A DNA stretch of 64,000 nt. Source: Sphingomonas sp. BT-65. GTDB taxonomy: Bacteria > Pseudomonadota > Alphaproteobacteria > Sphingomonadales > Sphingomonadaceae. The stretch lies in the NCBI RefSeq assembly GCF_026107375.2, contig NZ_JAPCIA010000001.1, positions 1,302,001 to 1,366,000 of the forward strand. The letters are read 5' to 3'. Shown piece after piece: positions 19,905-28,298 of this stretch. The notes beneath the pieces were generated by a model, which was not told where the DNA came from, made no database searches, and saw only the letters and a list, made by a program, of their open reading frames with translations. Position numbers and translations under genes: made by a program. Positions within the stretch are counted from its first letter, which is position 1. Each line of letters opens with the position of its first letter.

Positions 19905-20615
19905 ATGACCGCAACGATCGCGCTGGTTGACGACGACCGGAATATCCTCACCTCGGTCTCGATCGCGCTGCAGGCCGAAGGCTTTGTGACGCGCGTCTAT
20001 TCGGACGGCGAGACCGCGCTCAAGGCGCTGATCGAGAATCCGCCGGACCTGGCGGTGCTCGACATCAAGATGCCCAAGATGGACGGGCTGGAGCTGCTGC
20101 GCCGCCTGCGCGAGCGCCAGGCGACGCCGGTGATCTTCCTCACCAGCAAGGACGACGAGCTCGACGAGGCGCTGGGGCTCGCCATGGGCGCCGACGACTA
20201 TATCGCCAAGCCGTTCAGCCAGCGCCTGCTGCTCGCCCGTATCCGCGCGATCCTGCGGCGGACCGAGGCTGTTTCGGCATCGCCTGGCGCGGAGTCCGAG
20301 GAGGAAGTGCAGCCCGTGATCGAGCGCGGCCGGCTGAACATGGACCCGGCGCGGCACAAGGTGACCTGGGGCGGCAGCAACGTGACGCTCACCGTCACCG
20401 AGTTCCTGATCCTCGAAACGCTCGCGCAGCGCCCGGGCATCGTCAAGACGCGCAACCAGCTGATGGACGCGGCGTATCAGGACGACATCTATGTCGATGA
20501 CCGCACCATCGACAGCCACATCAAGCGCGTCCGCCGCAAGTTCCGCCAGGTCGATCCCGAATTCGACGCCATCGAGACGCTCTATGGCGCCGGATATCGA
20601 TTCTCCGACGAATAA
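19905..20615 (+). CDS. chvI: Response regulator ChvI (OmpR family)
   Basis: 236 residues. A receiver domain with acidic residues in LVDDDRN, phospho-Asp53 in [11 protein letters not shown] and the KPFS lysine is followed by an OmpR-type winged helix ([36 protein letters not shown]). It is the DNA-binding partner of ChvG, an envelope and acid-stress system in alphaproteobacteria. The chosen ATG begins [11 protein letters not shown]. Its 3' end overlaps chvG by 32 bases. Confidence 0.94.
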   Translation: MTATIALVDDDRNILTSVSIALQAEGFVTRVYSDGETALKALIENPPDLAVLDIKMPKMDGLELLRRLRERQATPVIFLTSKDDELDEALGLAMGADDYIAKPFSQRLLLARIRAILRRTEAVSASPGAESEEEVQPVIERGRLNMDPARHKVTWGGSNVTLTVTEFLILETLAQRPGIVKTRNQLMDAAYQDDIYVDDRTIDSHIKRVRRKFRQVDPEFDAIETLYGAGYRFSDE

Positions 20616-22170
20616 GGCGCCGCGCGAAGACCGCGATCTCGCGCTGCGCTGGTCGGCCCGGCTCAGCCTCACGCCGCGCATCCTGGCGGTCAACATCTTC
20701 GCGCTGGCGATGCTGGCGGGCGGCTTCTTCTATCTCGACAGCTTCCGCGCGCGGATCGTCGACGACAAGGTCGAGCAGGCGAGCCGCGAGGCGCGGCTGA
20801 TCGCGCAGGCGGTGGCGATGACCCCGCCGGACGACCGCACCGCGCTCGTCCTGCGTGTCGCGACCGAAGCCGGGCTGCGCATCCGCCTCTACGACCGGAC
20901 GGGCCGCGTGACGCTCGATACGCGGGCGCTGGGTCTCAACAACGTCGTGCTGCGCGATCCCGACAAGGATCCGTGGAACCAGAGCGCCGCGCGCTTCCTC
21001 GACGCGATCATCGACACCGTGGCCGGCGCCGACCGTGCGCCGCAATTCCGCGAGCGTGGCGCGAGCAAGGGGCTGGACTGGCCCGATCTCGCCGCGGTGA
21101 TGCGCACCGGCGAGGCCAGCGCCAGCGTGTGGCGCGCGCCCGATCGCACGCCGGTGATCACTGCCGCGGCTTCCTATGGTCCCGAGGGCGCGGTGTTCAC
21201 CACCGACAACGCCCGCGAGATCACCCAGACGGTGCGGATCGAGCGCTTCCGGCTCGGCGTCGTGCTCGCGGTGGTGATGGGGCTGTCGATCTTCCTCTCG
21301 CTGTTCCTCGCGCGCACGATCGTCCGCCCGCTCCGCCGCCTCGCGCGTGCCGCGGTGCGCGTGCGGCTCGGCCGTGCGCGCGAGGTGGTGGTGCCGCGCC
21401 TGCCCGAGCGGCGCGACGAGATCGGCCATCTCGCGCGCTCGCTGTCGGACATGAGCCAGGCGCTGCGCGCTCGGATCGACGCGACCGAAGCGTTCGCCGC
21501 CGATCTCGCGCACGAGCTCAAGAACCCCCTCGCCTCGCTGCGCTCCGCGGTCGACGGGCTCGCCAATGTCCGCGATCCCGAATTGCAGGAGCGGCTGCTG
21601 GCGATCGTGCGCGACGACGTCCACCGGCTCGACCGGCTGATCAGTGACATTTCCGAAGCCTCCCGCCTCGACGCGCAGCTCTCCCGCGCCAAGTTCGAGC
21701 CGGTGAACATCGTCGCGATGCTCGACGGGCTGATCGCCCAGCGCAACGAGCGTGGCGTCGCGCGCGGCGTGCGCCTGCGTTTCGACCCGCCGATCGGGCC
21801 GATCCCGCGCGTGATGGGCGAAGGCGCGCGGCTGGAGCGGGTGTTCGAGAACCTGATCGACAACGCCATTTCCTTCTCGCCCGAAGGCGGGCTGGTCACG
21901 CTCTCGATCGCCACGATCGATGACCTGCTCGAAGCGCGTGTCGAGGACGAAGGCCCGGGCGTGCCCGAGGAAGCGCGCGAGGCGGTGTTCCGCCGTTTCC
22001 ATTCGGTGCGGCCCGACGCCGAGGCGTTCGGCCGGCATTCGGGGCTGGGGCTTGCCATCGCGCGCACCATCGTCGAAGGCCATCAGGGCACGATCGGGGT
22101 CGAATCGCGCGAGGATCGCATGCATGGTGCGCGCTTCTTCGTCCGCCTTCCGCTGGTGCAACCAGGCTGA
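20584..22170 (+). CDS. chvG: Sensor histidine kinase ChvG
   Basis: 528 residues. Two membrane helices (about 33-53 and 230-252) flank a periplasmic sensor domain, followed by HAMP ([14 protein letters not shown]) and a kinase core with H-box [13 protein letters not shown] (His310), N-box [15 protein letters not shown] and ATP-lid [12 protein letters not shown]. The ATG at 20584 lies inside the end of chvI, indicating translational coupling. It phosphorylates ChvI in response to envelope or acid stress in known relatives. Confidence 0.94.
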   Translation: MAPDIDSPTNKAPREDRDLALRWSARLSLTPRILAVNIFALAMLAGGFFYLDSFRARIVDDKVEQASREARLIAQAVAMTPPDDRTALVLRVATEAGLRIRLYDRTGRVTLDTRALGLNNVVLRDPDKDPWNQSAARFLDAIIDTVAGADRAPQFRERGASKGLDWPDLAAVMRTGEASASVWRAPDRTPVITAAASYGPEGAVFTTDNAREITQTVRIERFRLGVVLAVVMGLSIFLSLFLARTIVRPLRRLARAAVRVRLGRAREVVVPRLPERRDEIGHLARSLSDMSQALRARIDATEAFAADLAHELKNPLASLRSAVDGLANVRDPELQERLLAIVRDDVHRLDRLISDISEASRLDAQLSRAKFEPVNIVAMLDGLIAQRNERGVARGVRLRFDPPIGPIPRVMGEGARLERVFENLIDNAISFSPEGGLVTLSIATIDDLLEARVEDEGPGVPEEAREAVFRRFHSVRPDAEAFGRHSGLGLAIARTIVEGHQGTIGVESREDRMHGARFFVRLPLVQPG

Positions 22171-22187
22171 CAATACGGGGGTATCGC

Positions 22188-22625
22188 GTGGCCGTCGTCT
22201 CTTCCGAAACGCTGCATGCCTCGTGCGTCGCCATTGATGGGCGCGCGGTGCTGATCGAGGGCCGCTCCGGCGAAGGCAAGTCGGATCTCGCGCTGCGGCT
22301 GATCGACCGCGGCGCGGTGCTGGTGTCGGACGACTACACCATCTGCACCCGCACCGACGGCGCGCTGCTCGGCTCGGCGCCGGCCAACATCACGGGCAAG
22401 ATCGAGGTGCGCGGGATCGGCGTGATCGACATGCCGCACCAGGATCGCGTGCCGATCGCGCTGCTCGTCAACATCCTCGAGGACCCGCCGCGCATGCCCG
22501 AGGGGCCGAAGAAACGCCGCATCGCCGGGATCGACATTCCCGAGGTCGCGCTCGCCGCGCTCGAGCCCTCGGCGCCGGTCAAGGTCGAGCTGGCGCTGCG
22601 CCACATCGGCTGGACCGCGGCATGA
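22188..22625 (+). CDS. hprK: HPr kinase/phosphorylase, short alphaproteobacterial form
   Basis: 145 residues, about half the length of Firmicutes HprK: only the catalytic P-loop domain remains. Walker A is GRSGEGKS (residues 25-32), with LVSDDYT and the HprK signature region EVRGIGVIDM. It phosphorylates a serine on HPr (Ser48 of the product of 23984-24256). It lies 17 bases after chvG and before rapZ in an operon conserved in alphaproteobacteria. Confidence 0.92.
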   Translation: MAVVSSETLHASCVAIDGRAVLIEGRSGEGKSDLALRLIDRGAVLVSDDYTICTRTDGALLGSAPANITGKIEVRGIGVIDMPHQDRVPIALLVNILEDPPRMPEGPKKRRIAGIDIPEVALAALEPSAPVKVELALRHIGWTAA

Positions 22626-22635
22626 AGCGCGCCAG

Positions 22636-23556
22636 GTGAGCAAGATCAGGCCCAAGCAGATCCTGCTCGTCACCGGCATGTCCGGCGCGGGCAAGTCGAC
22701 CGTGCTGCGCACGCTCGAGGATCTGGGCTGGGAAGTGGTCGACAACCTCCCCCTCCTGCTGCTCAACCGCCTGCTCGACACCGAGCCGGCGGAGGGCGCC
22801 GATGGCGATGACCGCCCGCTCGCGCTCGGCATCGGCACGCGCACGCGCGGCTTCGATGCCGACAGCATCGTGCGGCGCATCAAGAAGCTGCGCGACGAAC
22901 GCGGCTACGACATCGGGACGTTGTTTCTCGACTGCGCGGGCGCCGAGCTCGAACGCCGCTACAACGAGACGCGCCGGCGCCATCCGCTCGCACAGGATCG
23001 CCCCGCTGGCCAAGGCATCGCCCGCGAGCGCGAACTGCTCGAACCGCTGCGTCGCTGGGCCAACCGGCTGATCGACACCAGCAACATGTCGGGCAACGAA
23101 CTCGCGCAGAAGATCCGCGCGACCTTCTCCGGCGAAGGGCTCGGCGAACCAACGCTGTCGGTGATGTCGTTCGGCTTCGCGCGCGGCATCCCGGCCAATG
23201 CCGATTTCGTGTTCGACATGCGCTTCCTGCGCAATCCGCATTGGGTCGATTCGCTGCGCCCGGGCACTGGCAAGGATCGCGACGTGGCCGATTATGTCGC
23301 CGCGGACCCCGCCTATGCCGACGCGCTTGAGCGCATCGAGGGGCTCATCCTGTCGCTGCTCCCGCGCTACCGGGCCGAGGGAAAATCCTATGTTACCATT
23401 GCCTTCGGCTGTACCGGAGGGAGACACCGCTCGGTCCATGTCGCCGAACGCGTCGCTGCCCGGTTGCGCGACGCGGGATTTTCGCCCACGGTGGCGCATC
23501 GTGACTTGCAGACCGCACCGCAGGACTCGCTAGAAGGCCCCCCGGTCGCAAGATGA
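22636..23556 (+). CDS. rapZ: RapZ-type P-loop protein (YvcJ/YhbJ family)
   Basis: 306 residues from a GTG. Walker A GMSGAGKST is at 14-22, and the C-terminal domain has the conserved YVTIAFGCTGGRHRSVHVAE stretch. E. coli RapZ binds small RNAs and directs RNase E; other members bind GTP/ATP and nucleotide signals. The role here is probably regulatory, tied to the PTS genes, but the RNA target is unknown. Confidence 0.93.
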   Translation: MSKIRPKQILLVTGMSGAGKSTVLRTLEDLGWEVVDNLPLLLLNRLLDTEPAEGADGDDRPLALGIGTRTRGFDADSIVRRIKKLRDERGYDIGTLFLDCAGAELERRYNETRRRHPLAQDRPAGQGIARERELLEPLRRWANRLIDTSNMSGNELAQKIRATFSGEGLGEPTLSVMSFGFARGIPANADFVFDMRFLRNPHWVDSLRPGTGKDRDVADYVAADPAYADALERIEGLILSLLPRYRAEGKSYVTIAFGCTGGRHRSVHVAERVAARLRDAGFSPTVAHRDLQTAPQDSLEGPPVAR

Positions 23557-23579
23557 ACCGCATGGGACAAACATAGAAA

Positions 23580-23987
23580 ATGATCGGTCTGGTACTCGTG
23601 ACGCACGGGCGGCTCGCGGAGGAGTTCGTCGTCGCGATGGAGCATGTGGTGGGCAAGCAAGAGCGAATCGCCACCATCTCGATCGGCCCCGAGGACGATA
23701 TGGAGGGCCGCCGGTCCGACATCGCCAGGGCGATCACCGACGTCGACGCCGGGCGCGGCGTGATCGTGCTGACCGACCTGTTCGGCGGCACCCCGTCCAA
23801 CCTCGCCATTTCGCTCATGGAAGCCGGCCGGATCGAGGTGATCGCCGGCATCAACCTGCCCATGCTGATTCGCCTCGGCGGTGCGCGCAAGACGATGAAG
23901 GTCACCGAAGCCGTCGCCGCCGCGCGCGAGGCGGGCCGCAAATACATCACCGTCGCGTCCGAGGTTCTCGGGGAGGCTGCCGCTTGA
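23580..23987 (+). CDS. PTS EIIA component, mannose/fructose type
   Basis: 135 residues, an EIIA-Man fold. The phosphoryl-accepting histidine is His9 in LVLVTHGRLAEEF, followed by VLTDLFGGTPSNLA, a family hallmark. No EIIB, EIIC or EIID permease gene is adjacent, so it probably serves regulation instead of sugar uptake. Its stop overlaps the HPr start by four bases. Confidence 0.93.
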   Translation: MIGLVLVTHGRLAEEFVVAMEHVVGKQERIATISIGPEDDMEGRRSDIARAITDVDAGRGVIVLTDLFGGTPSNLAISLMEAGRIEVIAGINLPMLIRLGGARKTMKVTEAVAAAREAGRKYITVASEVLGEAAA

Positions 23988-24256
23988 GTCGCGTCAGCCG
24001 GACGGTCCTGATCGGCAACCGCCGTGGCCTGCACGCCCGCGCCAGCGCCAAGTTCGTCACCCTCGCCTCCTCCCAGCCGGTCGAGCTGACCGTCGAGAAG
24101 GATGGCAATGCGGTCACCGGCACCTCGATCATGGGGCTGATGATGCTCGGCGCCGCGATGGGCGACACGATCACGATCAGCGCTGCGGGCGACGGCGCCG
24201 AGGATGCGGTGCTCAAGCTGGTCGGGCTGGTCGAGGATCGCTTCGGCGAGGATTGA
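23984..24256 (+). CDS. ptsH: Phosphocarrier protein HPr
   Basis: 90 residues from a TTG overlapping the EIIA stop. The active histidine is His17 in RRGLHARAS, and the HprK target serine is Ser48 in GTSIMGLMML. Phosphorylation on His17 by enzyme I (not in this window) and on Ser48 by HprK would integrate carbon or energy status. Its stop overlaps the methyltransferase gene that follows. Confidence 0.94.
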   Translation: MSRVSRTVLIGNRRGLHARASAKFVTLASSQPVELTVEKDGNAVTGTSIMGLMMLGAAMGDTITISAAGDGAEDAVLKLVGLVEDRFGED

Positions 24257-25062
24257 TGCCCCGCGAGATCACCGCCTTTTCCAACCCGCTGGTCAAGCGG
24301 GTGCGCAGCCTGCGCGACAAGAAGCATCGCCGCGACGAGGGCTTGTTCCTCGCCGAGGGGCTGCGCATTCTGACCGAAGCGCGCGAGGCCGGGCACCTGC
24401 CCGAATATCTGTTCTTCGCGAAGGGGCATGAGACCCACGCGCTGGCCGCCGCGCTGGTCGCCGAGACCGAGGCCGCAGGCGGCGAGGCGATCGCGACCGA
24501 CGCCGACATCCTCTCCAAGCTCTCGGGCAAGGACAATCCAGGCGCGGTGGTCGGCGTCTATCGCGAGTTGCCGACCGACCTCGCCCGGCTCGACCGCACC
24601 TCAGCGCCGCTCTGGCTGGTCGCCGAGCGGCTGCGCGATCCCGGTAATCTCGGCACGATCCTGCGCACCGCCGATGCGGTCGGCGCGGGCGGGCTGATCC
24701 TGGTCGACGAGTGCGTCGATCCGTTCAGCGTCGAGGCGGTGCGCGCGAGCATGGGCGCGCTGTTCACCATCCCGATCGCGCGCGCGCCATGGGACGAATT
24801 TCAAGGCTGGCTGCGCAGCGGCCCCGGCCAGCTGGTCGGCCTCGCGCTCGAAGGCGCTGTCGATTACCGCGCGCCGGCCTTCGCCGCGCCCGTCTTCCTG
24901 CTCACCGGCAACGAAGCGCAGGGCCTGCCCCCAGCCTATGCCGAAGCGTGCGATATTCGCGTGAAAATCCCGATGCTTGGCAAGGCCGACAGCCTCAACG
25001 CCGCGGTCGCCACCGCGGTGATGGCGTACACCGTTCTCGACCGGATTCGCCCGCTCGCCTGA
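24256..25062 (+). CDS. RNA 2'-O-methyltransferase, TrmH/SpoU family
   Basis: 268 residues. An N-terminal substrate-binding region (SNPLVKRVRSLRDKKHR) precedes the knotted SPOUT domain with motifs LVAERLRDPGNLGTILRTAD, LLTGNEAQGLP and KIPMLGKADSLNAAVA. It transfers methyl from SAM to ribose 2'-OH of rRNA or tRNA; the exact target is not readable. The ATG at 24256 is preferred over a TTG one codon earlier. It ends the chvI operon. Confidence 0.92.
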   Translation: MPREITAFSNPLVKRVRSLRDKKHRRDEGLFLAEGLRILTEAREAGHLPEYLFFAKGHETHALAAALVAETEAAGGEAIATDADILSKLSGKDNPGAVVGVYRELPTDLARLDRTSAPLWLVAERLRDPGNLGTILRTADAVGAGGLILVDECVDPFSVEAVRASMGALFTIPIARAPWDEFQGWLRSGPGQLVGLALEGAVDYRAPAFAAPVFLLTGNEAQGLPPAYAEACDIRVKIPMLGKADSLNAAVATAVMAYTVLDRIRPLA

Positions 25063-25168
25063 CCCCGCAACTGTTGCGGCTTGGCAACACCGCCGGCTCC
25101 ATTTCGAAGCCCGCTTGGAACAAACGGCGATTCCGTGCGTCGAACCGGTCACGTTTGGAGACGAACCG

Positions 25169-25396
25169 ATGTATTACGACACCGACGCCTTCACTGCCGC
25201 CAATAGCGGCTACCGCATCGCCTTTCACCCGGGCGAGCGCAACCATTGCCCCGGCTGCGGCCAGTCGCACTGGACCGTGGGACGGATGACCGCGGAATGC
25301 GCCTTCTGCGGCACGGCACTACCGATCAATAATGGCGGCACGTTCGGTGCTGGCCTGTTCCACACCAGCCGCAAGCCCGACTCGCTTGCCGCCTGA
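25169..25396 (+). CDS. Small zinc-ribbon protein
   Basis: 75 residues from an ATG preceded by TTGGAGA. Two CxxC knuckles, CPGCG and CAFCG, 22 residues apart, form a probable zinc ribbon around NHCPGCGQSHWTVGRMTAEC. A free-standing zinc ribbon of this size usually mediates protein or RNA contact. Function is unknown. It stands alone between the RNA methyltransferase and cysS, both translation-related. Confidence 0.82.
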   Translation: MYYDTDAFTAANSGYRIAFHPGERNHCPGCGQSHWTVGRMTAECAFCGTALPINNGGTFGAGLFHTSRKPDSLAA

Positions 25397-25445
25397 ACGC
25401 GCGGAGGCGGTTTGACCGCCGCCTCCGCCGCGCTATGGCGCGGGC

Positions 25446-26876
25446 ATGACTGCCGCGCCGCTCATCCTCTACAATTCGCTCACCCGCACGCTCGAACCGT
25501 TCGCGCCGATCGATCCCGTCAAGGGCGCGCGCGTCTATTCGTGCGGGCCGACCGTCTATAGCGACCCGCATCTCGGCAATCTGCGCGCTTATGTCTTCAC
25601 CGACACGCTCAGCCGCGTGCTGCGGTGGAAGGGCTATCCGCTCAAGCATGTGCTCAACATCACCGATGTCGGTCATCTGACCTCCGACGCCGACGAGGGC
25701 GAGGACAAGATGGAGGCCGCGGCGAAGAAGCGCGGCATGAGCGCATGGGACATCTCGCGCCATTATGCCGATGTGTTCCGCCGCAACCTGCACGATCTCA
25801 ACATCCGCACCCCCGACCATATGCCGCTGGCGACCGACTATGTCGGCAAGATGATCGAGTTCGCGAAGGGCTTCGCGGAGACGAACTGCTACCGGCTCGA
25901 CAGCGGCCTCTATTTCGACAGCAGCACCGTGCCCGACTATGGCCGCCTCTCGGGCGGGCAGGACGATGCCGGCGAAAGCCGCATCGAGAGTGTCGAGGGA
26001 AAGCGCCATCCGCAGGACTTCGCGATCTGGCGCACTACCCCGCCGGGCGAGACGCGCCAGATGGAGTGGGATTCGCCCTGGGGCCGCGGCGCGCCGGGCT
26101 GGCATCTCGAATGCTCGGTGATGAGCGCCGAACTGCTCGGCTTGCCCTTCGACATCCACACCGGCGGGATCGACCATCGCGAGATCCACCACGTCAACGA
26201 GATCGCCCAGAACCAGGCGCATTGCCGCTGCGGCGACAGCGGCGCGCGGGTGTGGATGCACAACAACTTCCTGGTTGATCGCGGCGGCAAGATGTCGAAG
26301 TCGAAGGGCGGCATCGCCACGCTCGACGCGCTGGTCGCGAAGGGCGTTCACCCGCTCGCCTACCGTCTGATGTGCCTTTCCGCGCACTATCGCAGCGAGC
26401 TCGAGTTCAGCGGCGAGAACCTGATGGCGGCGCTGGTCCGCCTGCGCCGCCTCGTCCTCGCCGCCGAGAAATTCCGCGCGACCGAGGGCAAGGGCGGTGG
26501 GGATGCGGGCGGCTATCTCGAACGGCTCGACGCAGCGGTCTCGGACGACCTCAACACGCCCAAGGCGCTGCCGGTGCTCGAGGAGTTGCTCGCCGACAAG
26601 CAGCTCGGCCAGGAAGCGCGGCTGATGACGCTCGCCCAGTTCGACGCGGTGCTCGGCCTCGACCTGCTCGCGCTCAGCCGCGCCGACCTGCGCGTCCGCC
26701 CGGCCGAGGCGAAGGTCACAGAAGCCGAGATCGAGACTCGCCTGACCCAGCGCAAGGAAGCGCGCGCGGCCAAGGACTTCCCCCGTTCCGACGCGATCCG
26801 CGACGAATTGCTCGGCGCCGGCGTGGAGGTGATGGACGGCGACCCGCTCGGTTGGGACTGGAAGGTCGAGCTTTAG
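25446..26876 (+). CDS. cysS: Cysteine-tRNA ligase
   Basis: 476 residues. It charges tRNA-Cys. The class I HIGH signature appears as DPHLGN within CGPTVYSDPHLGN, and KMSKSKG is the second signature. Zinc ligands are the Cys in YSCGPT, the Cys in HLECSVM and the HxxxH in DHREIHHVN. The C-terminal helical anticodon region is present. It converges on the DUF1501 gene with a hairpin between them. Confidence 0.96.
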   Translation: MTAAPLILYNSLTRTLEPFAPIDPVKGARVYSCGPTVYSDPHLGNLRAYVFTDTLSRVLRWKGYPLKHVLNITDVGHLTSDADEGEDKMEAAAKKRGMSAWDISRHYADVFRRNLHDLNIRTPDHMPLATDYVGKMIEFAKGFAETNCYRLDSGLYFDSSTVPDYGRLSGGQDDAGESRIESVEGKRHPQDFAIWRTTPPGETRQMEWDSPWGRGAPGWHLECSVMSAELLGLPFDIHTGGIDHREIHHVNEIAQNQAHCRCGDSGARVWMHNNFLVDRGGKMSKSKGGIATLDALVAKGVHPLAYRLMCLSAHYRSELEFSGENLMAALVRLRRLVLAAEKFRATEGKGGGDAGGYLERLDAAVSDDLNTPKALPVLEELLADKQLGQEARLMTLAQFDAVLGLDLLALSRADLRVRPAEAKVTEAEIETRLTQRKEARAAKDFPRSDAIRDELLGAGVEVMDGDPLGWDWKVEL

Positions 26877-26889
26877 ACAAGCCATCATT

Positions 26890-26910
26890 CCCCTCCCTTG
26901 CTGGGAGGGG
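26890..26910. terminator. Hairpin between convergent cysS and DUF1501 genes
   Basis: CCCCTCCC and GGGAGGGG form an eight-bp stem with a five-base loop, 13 bases after the cysS stop. It can serve both directions, but no T-tract follows. It also resembles a terminal hairpin of the 8.4 and 55.0 kb repeats, so it may be a repeat remnant used as a terminator. Confidence 0.5.
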
Positions 26911-26916
26911 AGAAGC

Positions 26917-28287
26917 TCACACGAACCCCAGGTTCCGGGTCGAATAGTTGCCGATATTGGGCAGCACCGTCGCCATGCTCGAATCGCTCACCCCGAACCA
27001 GCTCGCCAGCGTCGCGGCATATTGATCGACCGAGGTCGTCGGCAGCAGCCGGCCCTGCCCGACATCGTCCGGCGTGTTGTGCCCTACCGCGGGCGGCGTG
27101 CCGTAGATGCGCTGCCCGTTGACCGCGCCGCCGACCACGAAGTGCATCGCGCCCCAGCCATGATCGGAACCGTCGTCATTCTGGGTCAACGTGCGGCCGA
27201 AGTCGGACGCGGTGAAGCTCGTCACCTTGTCCGCCACGCCCAGCCCCTCCATCGTGTCGTGGAACGCGCGCATCGCCGATGCGAGGCGGCCCACCTGGGT
27301 CGGATGATCGCGCACCAGGAAGTCGTGCATGTCGAACCCGCCGAGCGAGACGAAGAACACCTGCCGCTTGGCGCCGAGCTGCTGCGATACCGAGATCATC
27401 CGCGCGACGATCTTGAGCTGATCCGCGAGCGAGTTGCCCGTGGGGAACAAGGGGAAGTTCGCCGCCGGCGCGCCGGCGAGCGCGCCGTTGACCTGGGCAT
27501 AGAGATCGAGCGCGCGCTTGGTGATCGTCGCATGCTCGTTCTCGACCAGATGCGTGCGCGCGCCGCCCATGATCGAACGCAGCGCGCTCGCCGCGGCCGA
27601 GGAGCCGTAGAGCGTCGAGGCATTGCCGATCAGCGGAGTCGGCCCACCGGTGCCGGTGACATATTGGATCGCGCTGCGGCCCGAGAGGTAGGTCGCGTTG
27701 CCCGAGGCGCTGATGCAGGTCAGCGCCGCGCTGCCGTTGCCGCTCTGCAGCAGGTCGCCGATCCGCCCGCCCCAGCCCGAGGTCGCGCCTTCCGCGTTCG
27801 AGGCCTGCCAATAGCTCTGCTGGTCGTTGTGGCTGAACAATTTGGGCGGCAGGGCGACGGAGTTGGCCTGATACTGCGCCTTGGTCGTCGGGCGCACCAG
27901 CGTGCCGACATTGAGCACCACCGCCATCTTGCCCGCGTCGAACAGCGGCAGCAGCGGCGCCATGGTCGGCGCCAGCGCATATTGCCGCCCGCCCAGCGCA
28001 TTCAGCGGATTGAGCGCGGTCGCCGTCAGCGTGTCGCGCAGGTGCGCGAGGCCGGGACGGGCATTGGTGTAGAGCGCGTGGCTCGCCATGTCGTAGGGCG
28101 GCAGCGTGTTGGCGTAATCGTTGCCGCCATAGAGAAACACGCAGACCAGCGCCTTGTAGTCGCTCGCCACCGCGGCGGAGGCTTCGCCGATCGCGGCGAG
28201 CTGGGTGACGAACGGCGCGGCGCCGCCGGCGATGCCGAGCGTGGCGGTACGGCGGAGGAAGGCGCGACGGGACTGGTTGGTTTCCAT
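26917..28287 (-). CDS. DUF1501 family protein with Tat signal
   Basis: 456 residues from an ATG giving METNQSRRAFLRRTATLGIA, a twin-arginine signal ending near GEASAA. The body carries DUF1501 landmarks (VFLYGGNDYANTLPPYD, LGGFDMHD, SDFGRTLTQNDDGSDHGWG), an alkaline-phosphatase/sulfatase-like fold in distant comparisons. It lies 11 bases after a DUF1800 gene, a pairing found across many bacteria. Function is unproven; a secreted or periplasmic complex is likely. Confidence 0.92.
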   Translation of the reverse strand: METNQSRRAFLRRTATLGIAGGAAPFVTQLAAIGEASAAVASDYKALVCVFLYGGNDYANTLPPYDMASHALYTNARPGLAHLRDTLTATALNPLNALGGRQYALAPTMAPLLPLFDAGKMAVVLNVGTLVRPTTKAQYQANSVALPPKLFSHNDQQSYWQASNAEGATSGWGGRIGDLLQSGNGSAALTCISASGNATYLSGRSAIQYVTGTGGPTPLIGNASTLYGSSAAASALRSIMGGARTHLVENEHATITKRALDLYAQVNGALAGAPAANFPLFPTGNSLADQLKIVARMISVSQQLGAKRQVFFVSLGGFDMHDFLVRDHPTQVGRLASAMRAFHDTMEGLGVADKVTSFTASDFGRTLTQNDDGSDHGWGAMHFVVGGAVNGQRIYGTPPAVGHNTPDDVGQGRLLPTTSVDQYAATLASWFGVSDSSMATVLPNIGNYSTRNLGFV

Positions 28288-28298
28288 CTTCCCGCCCC

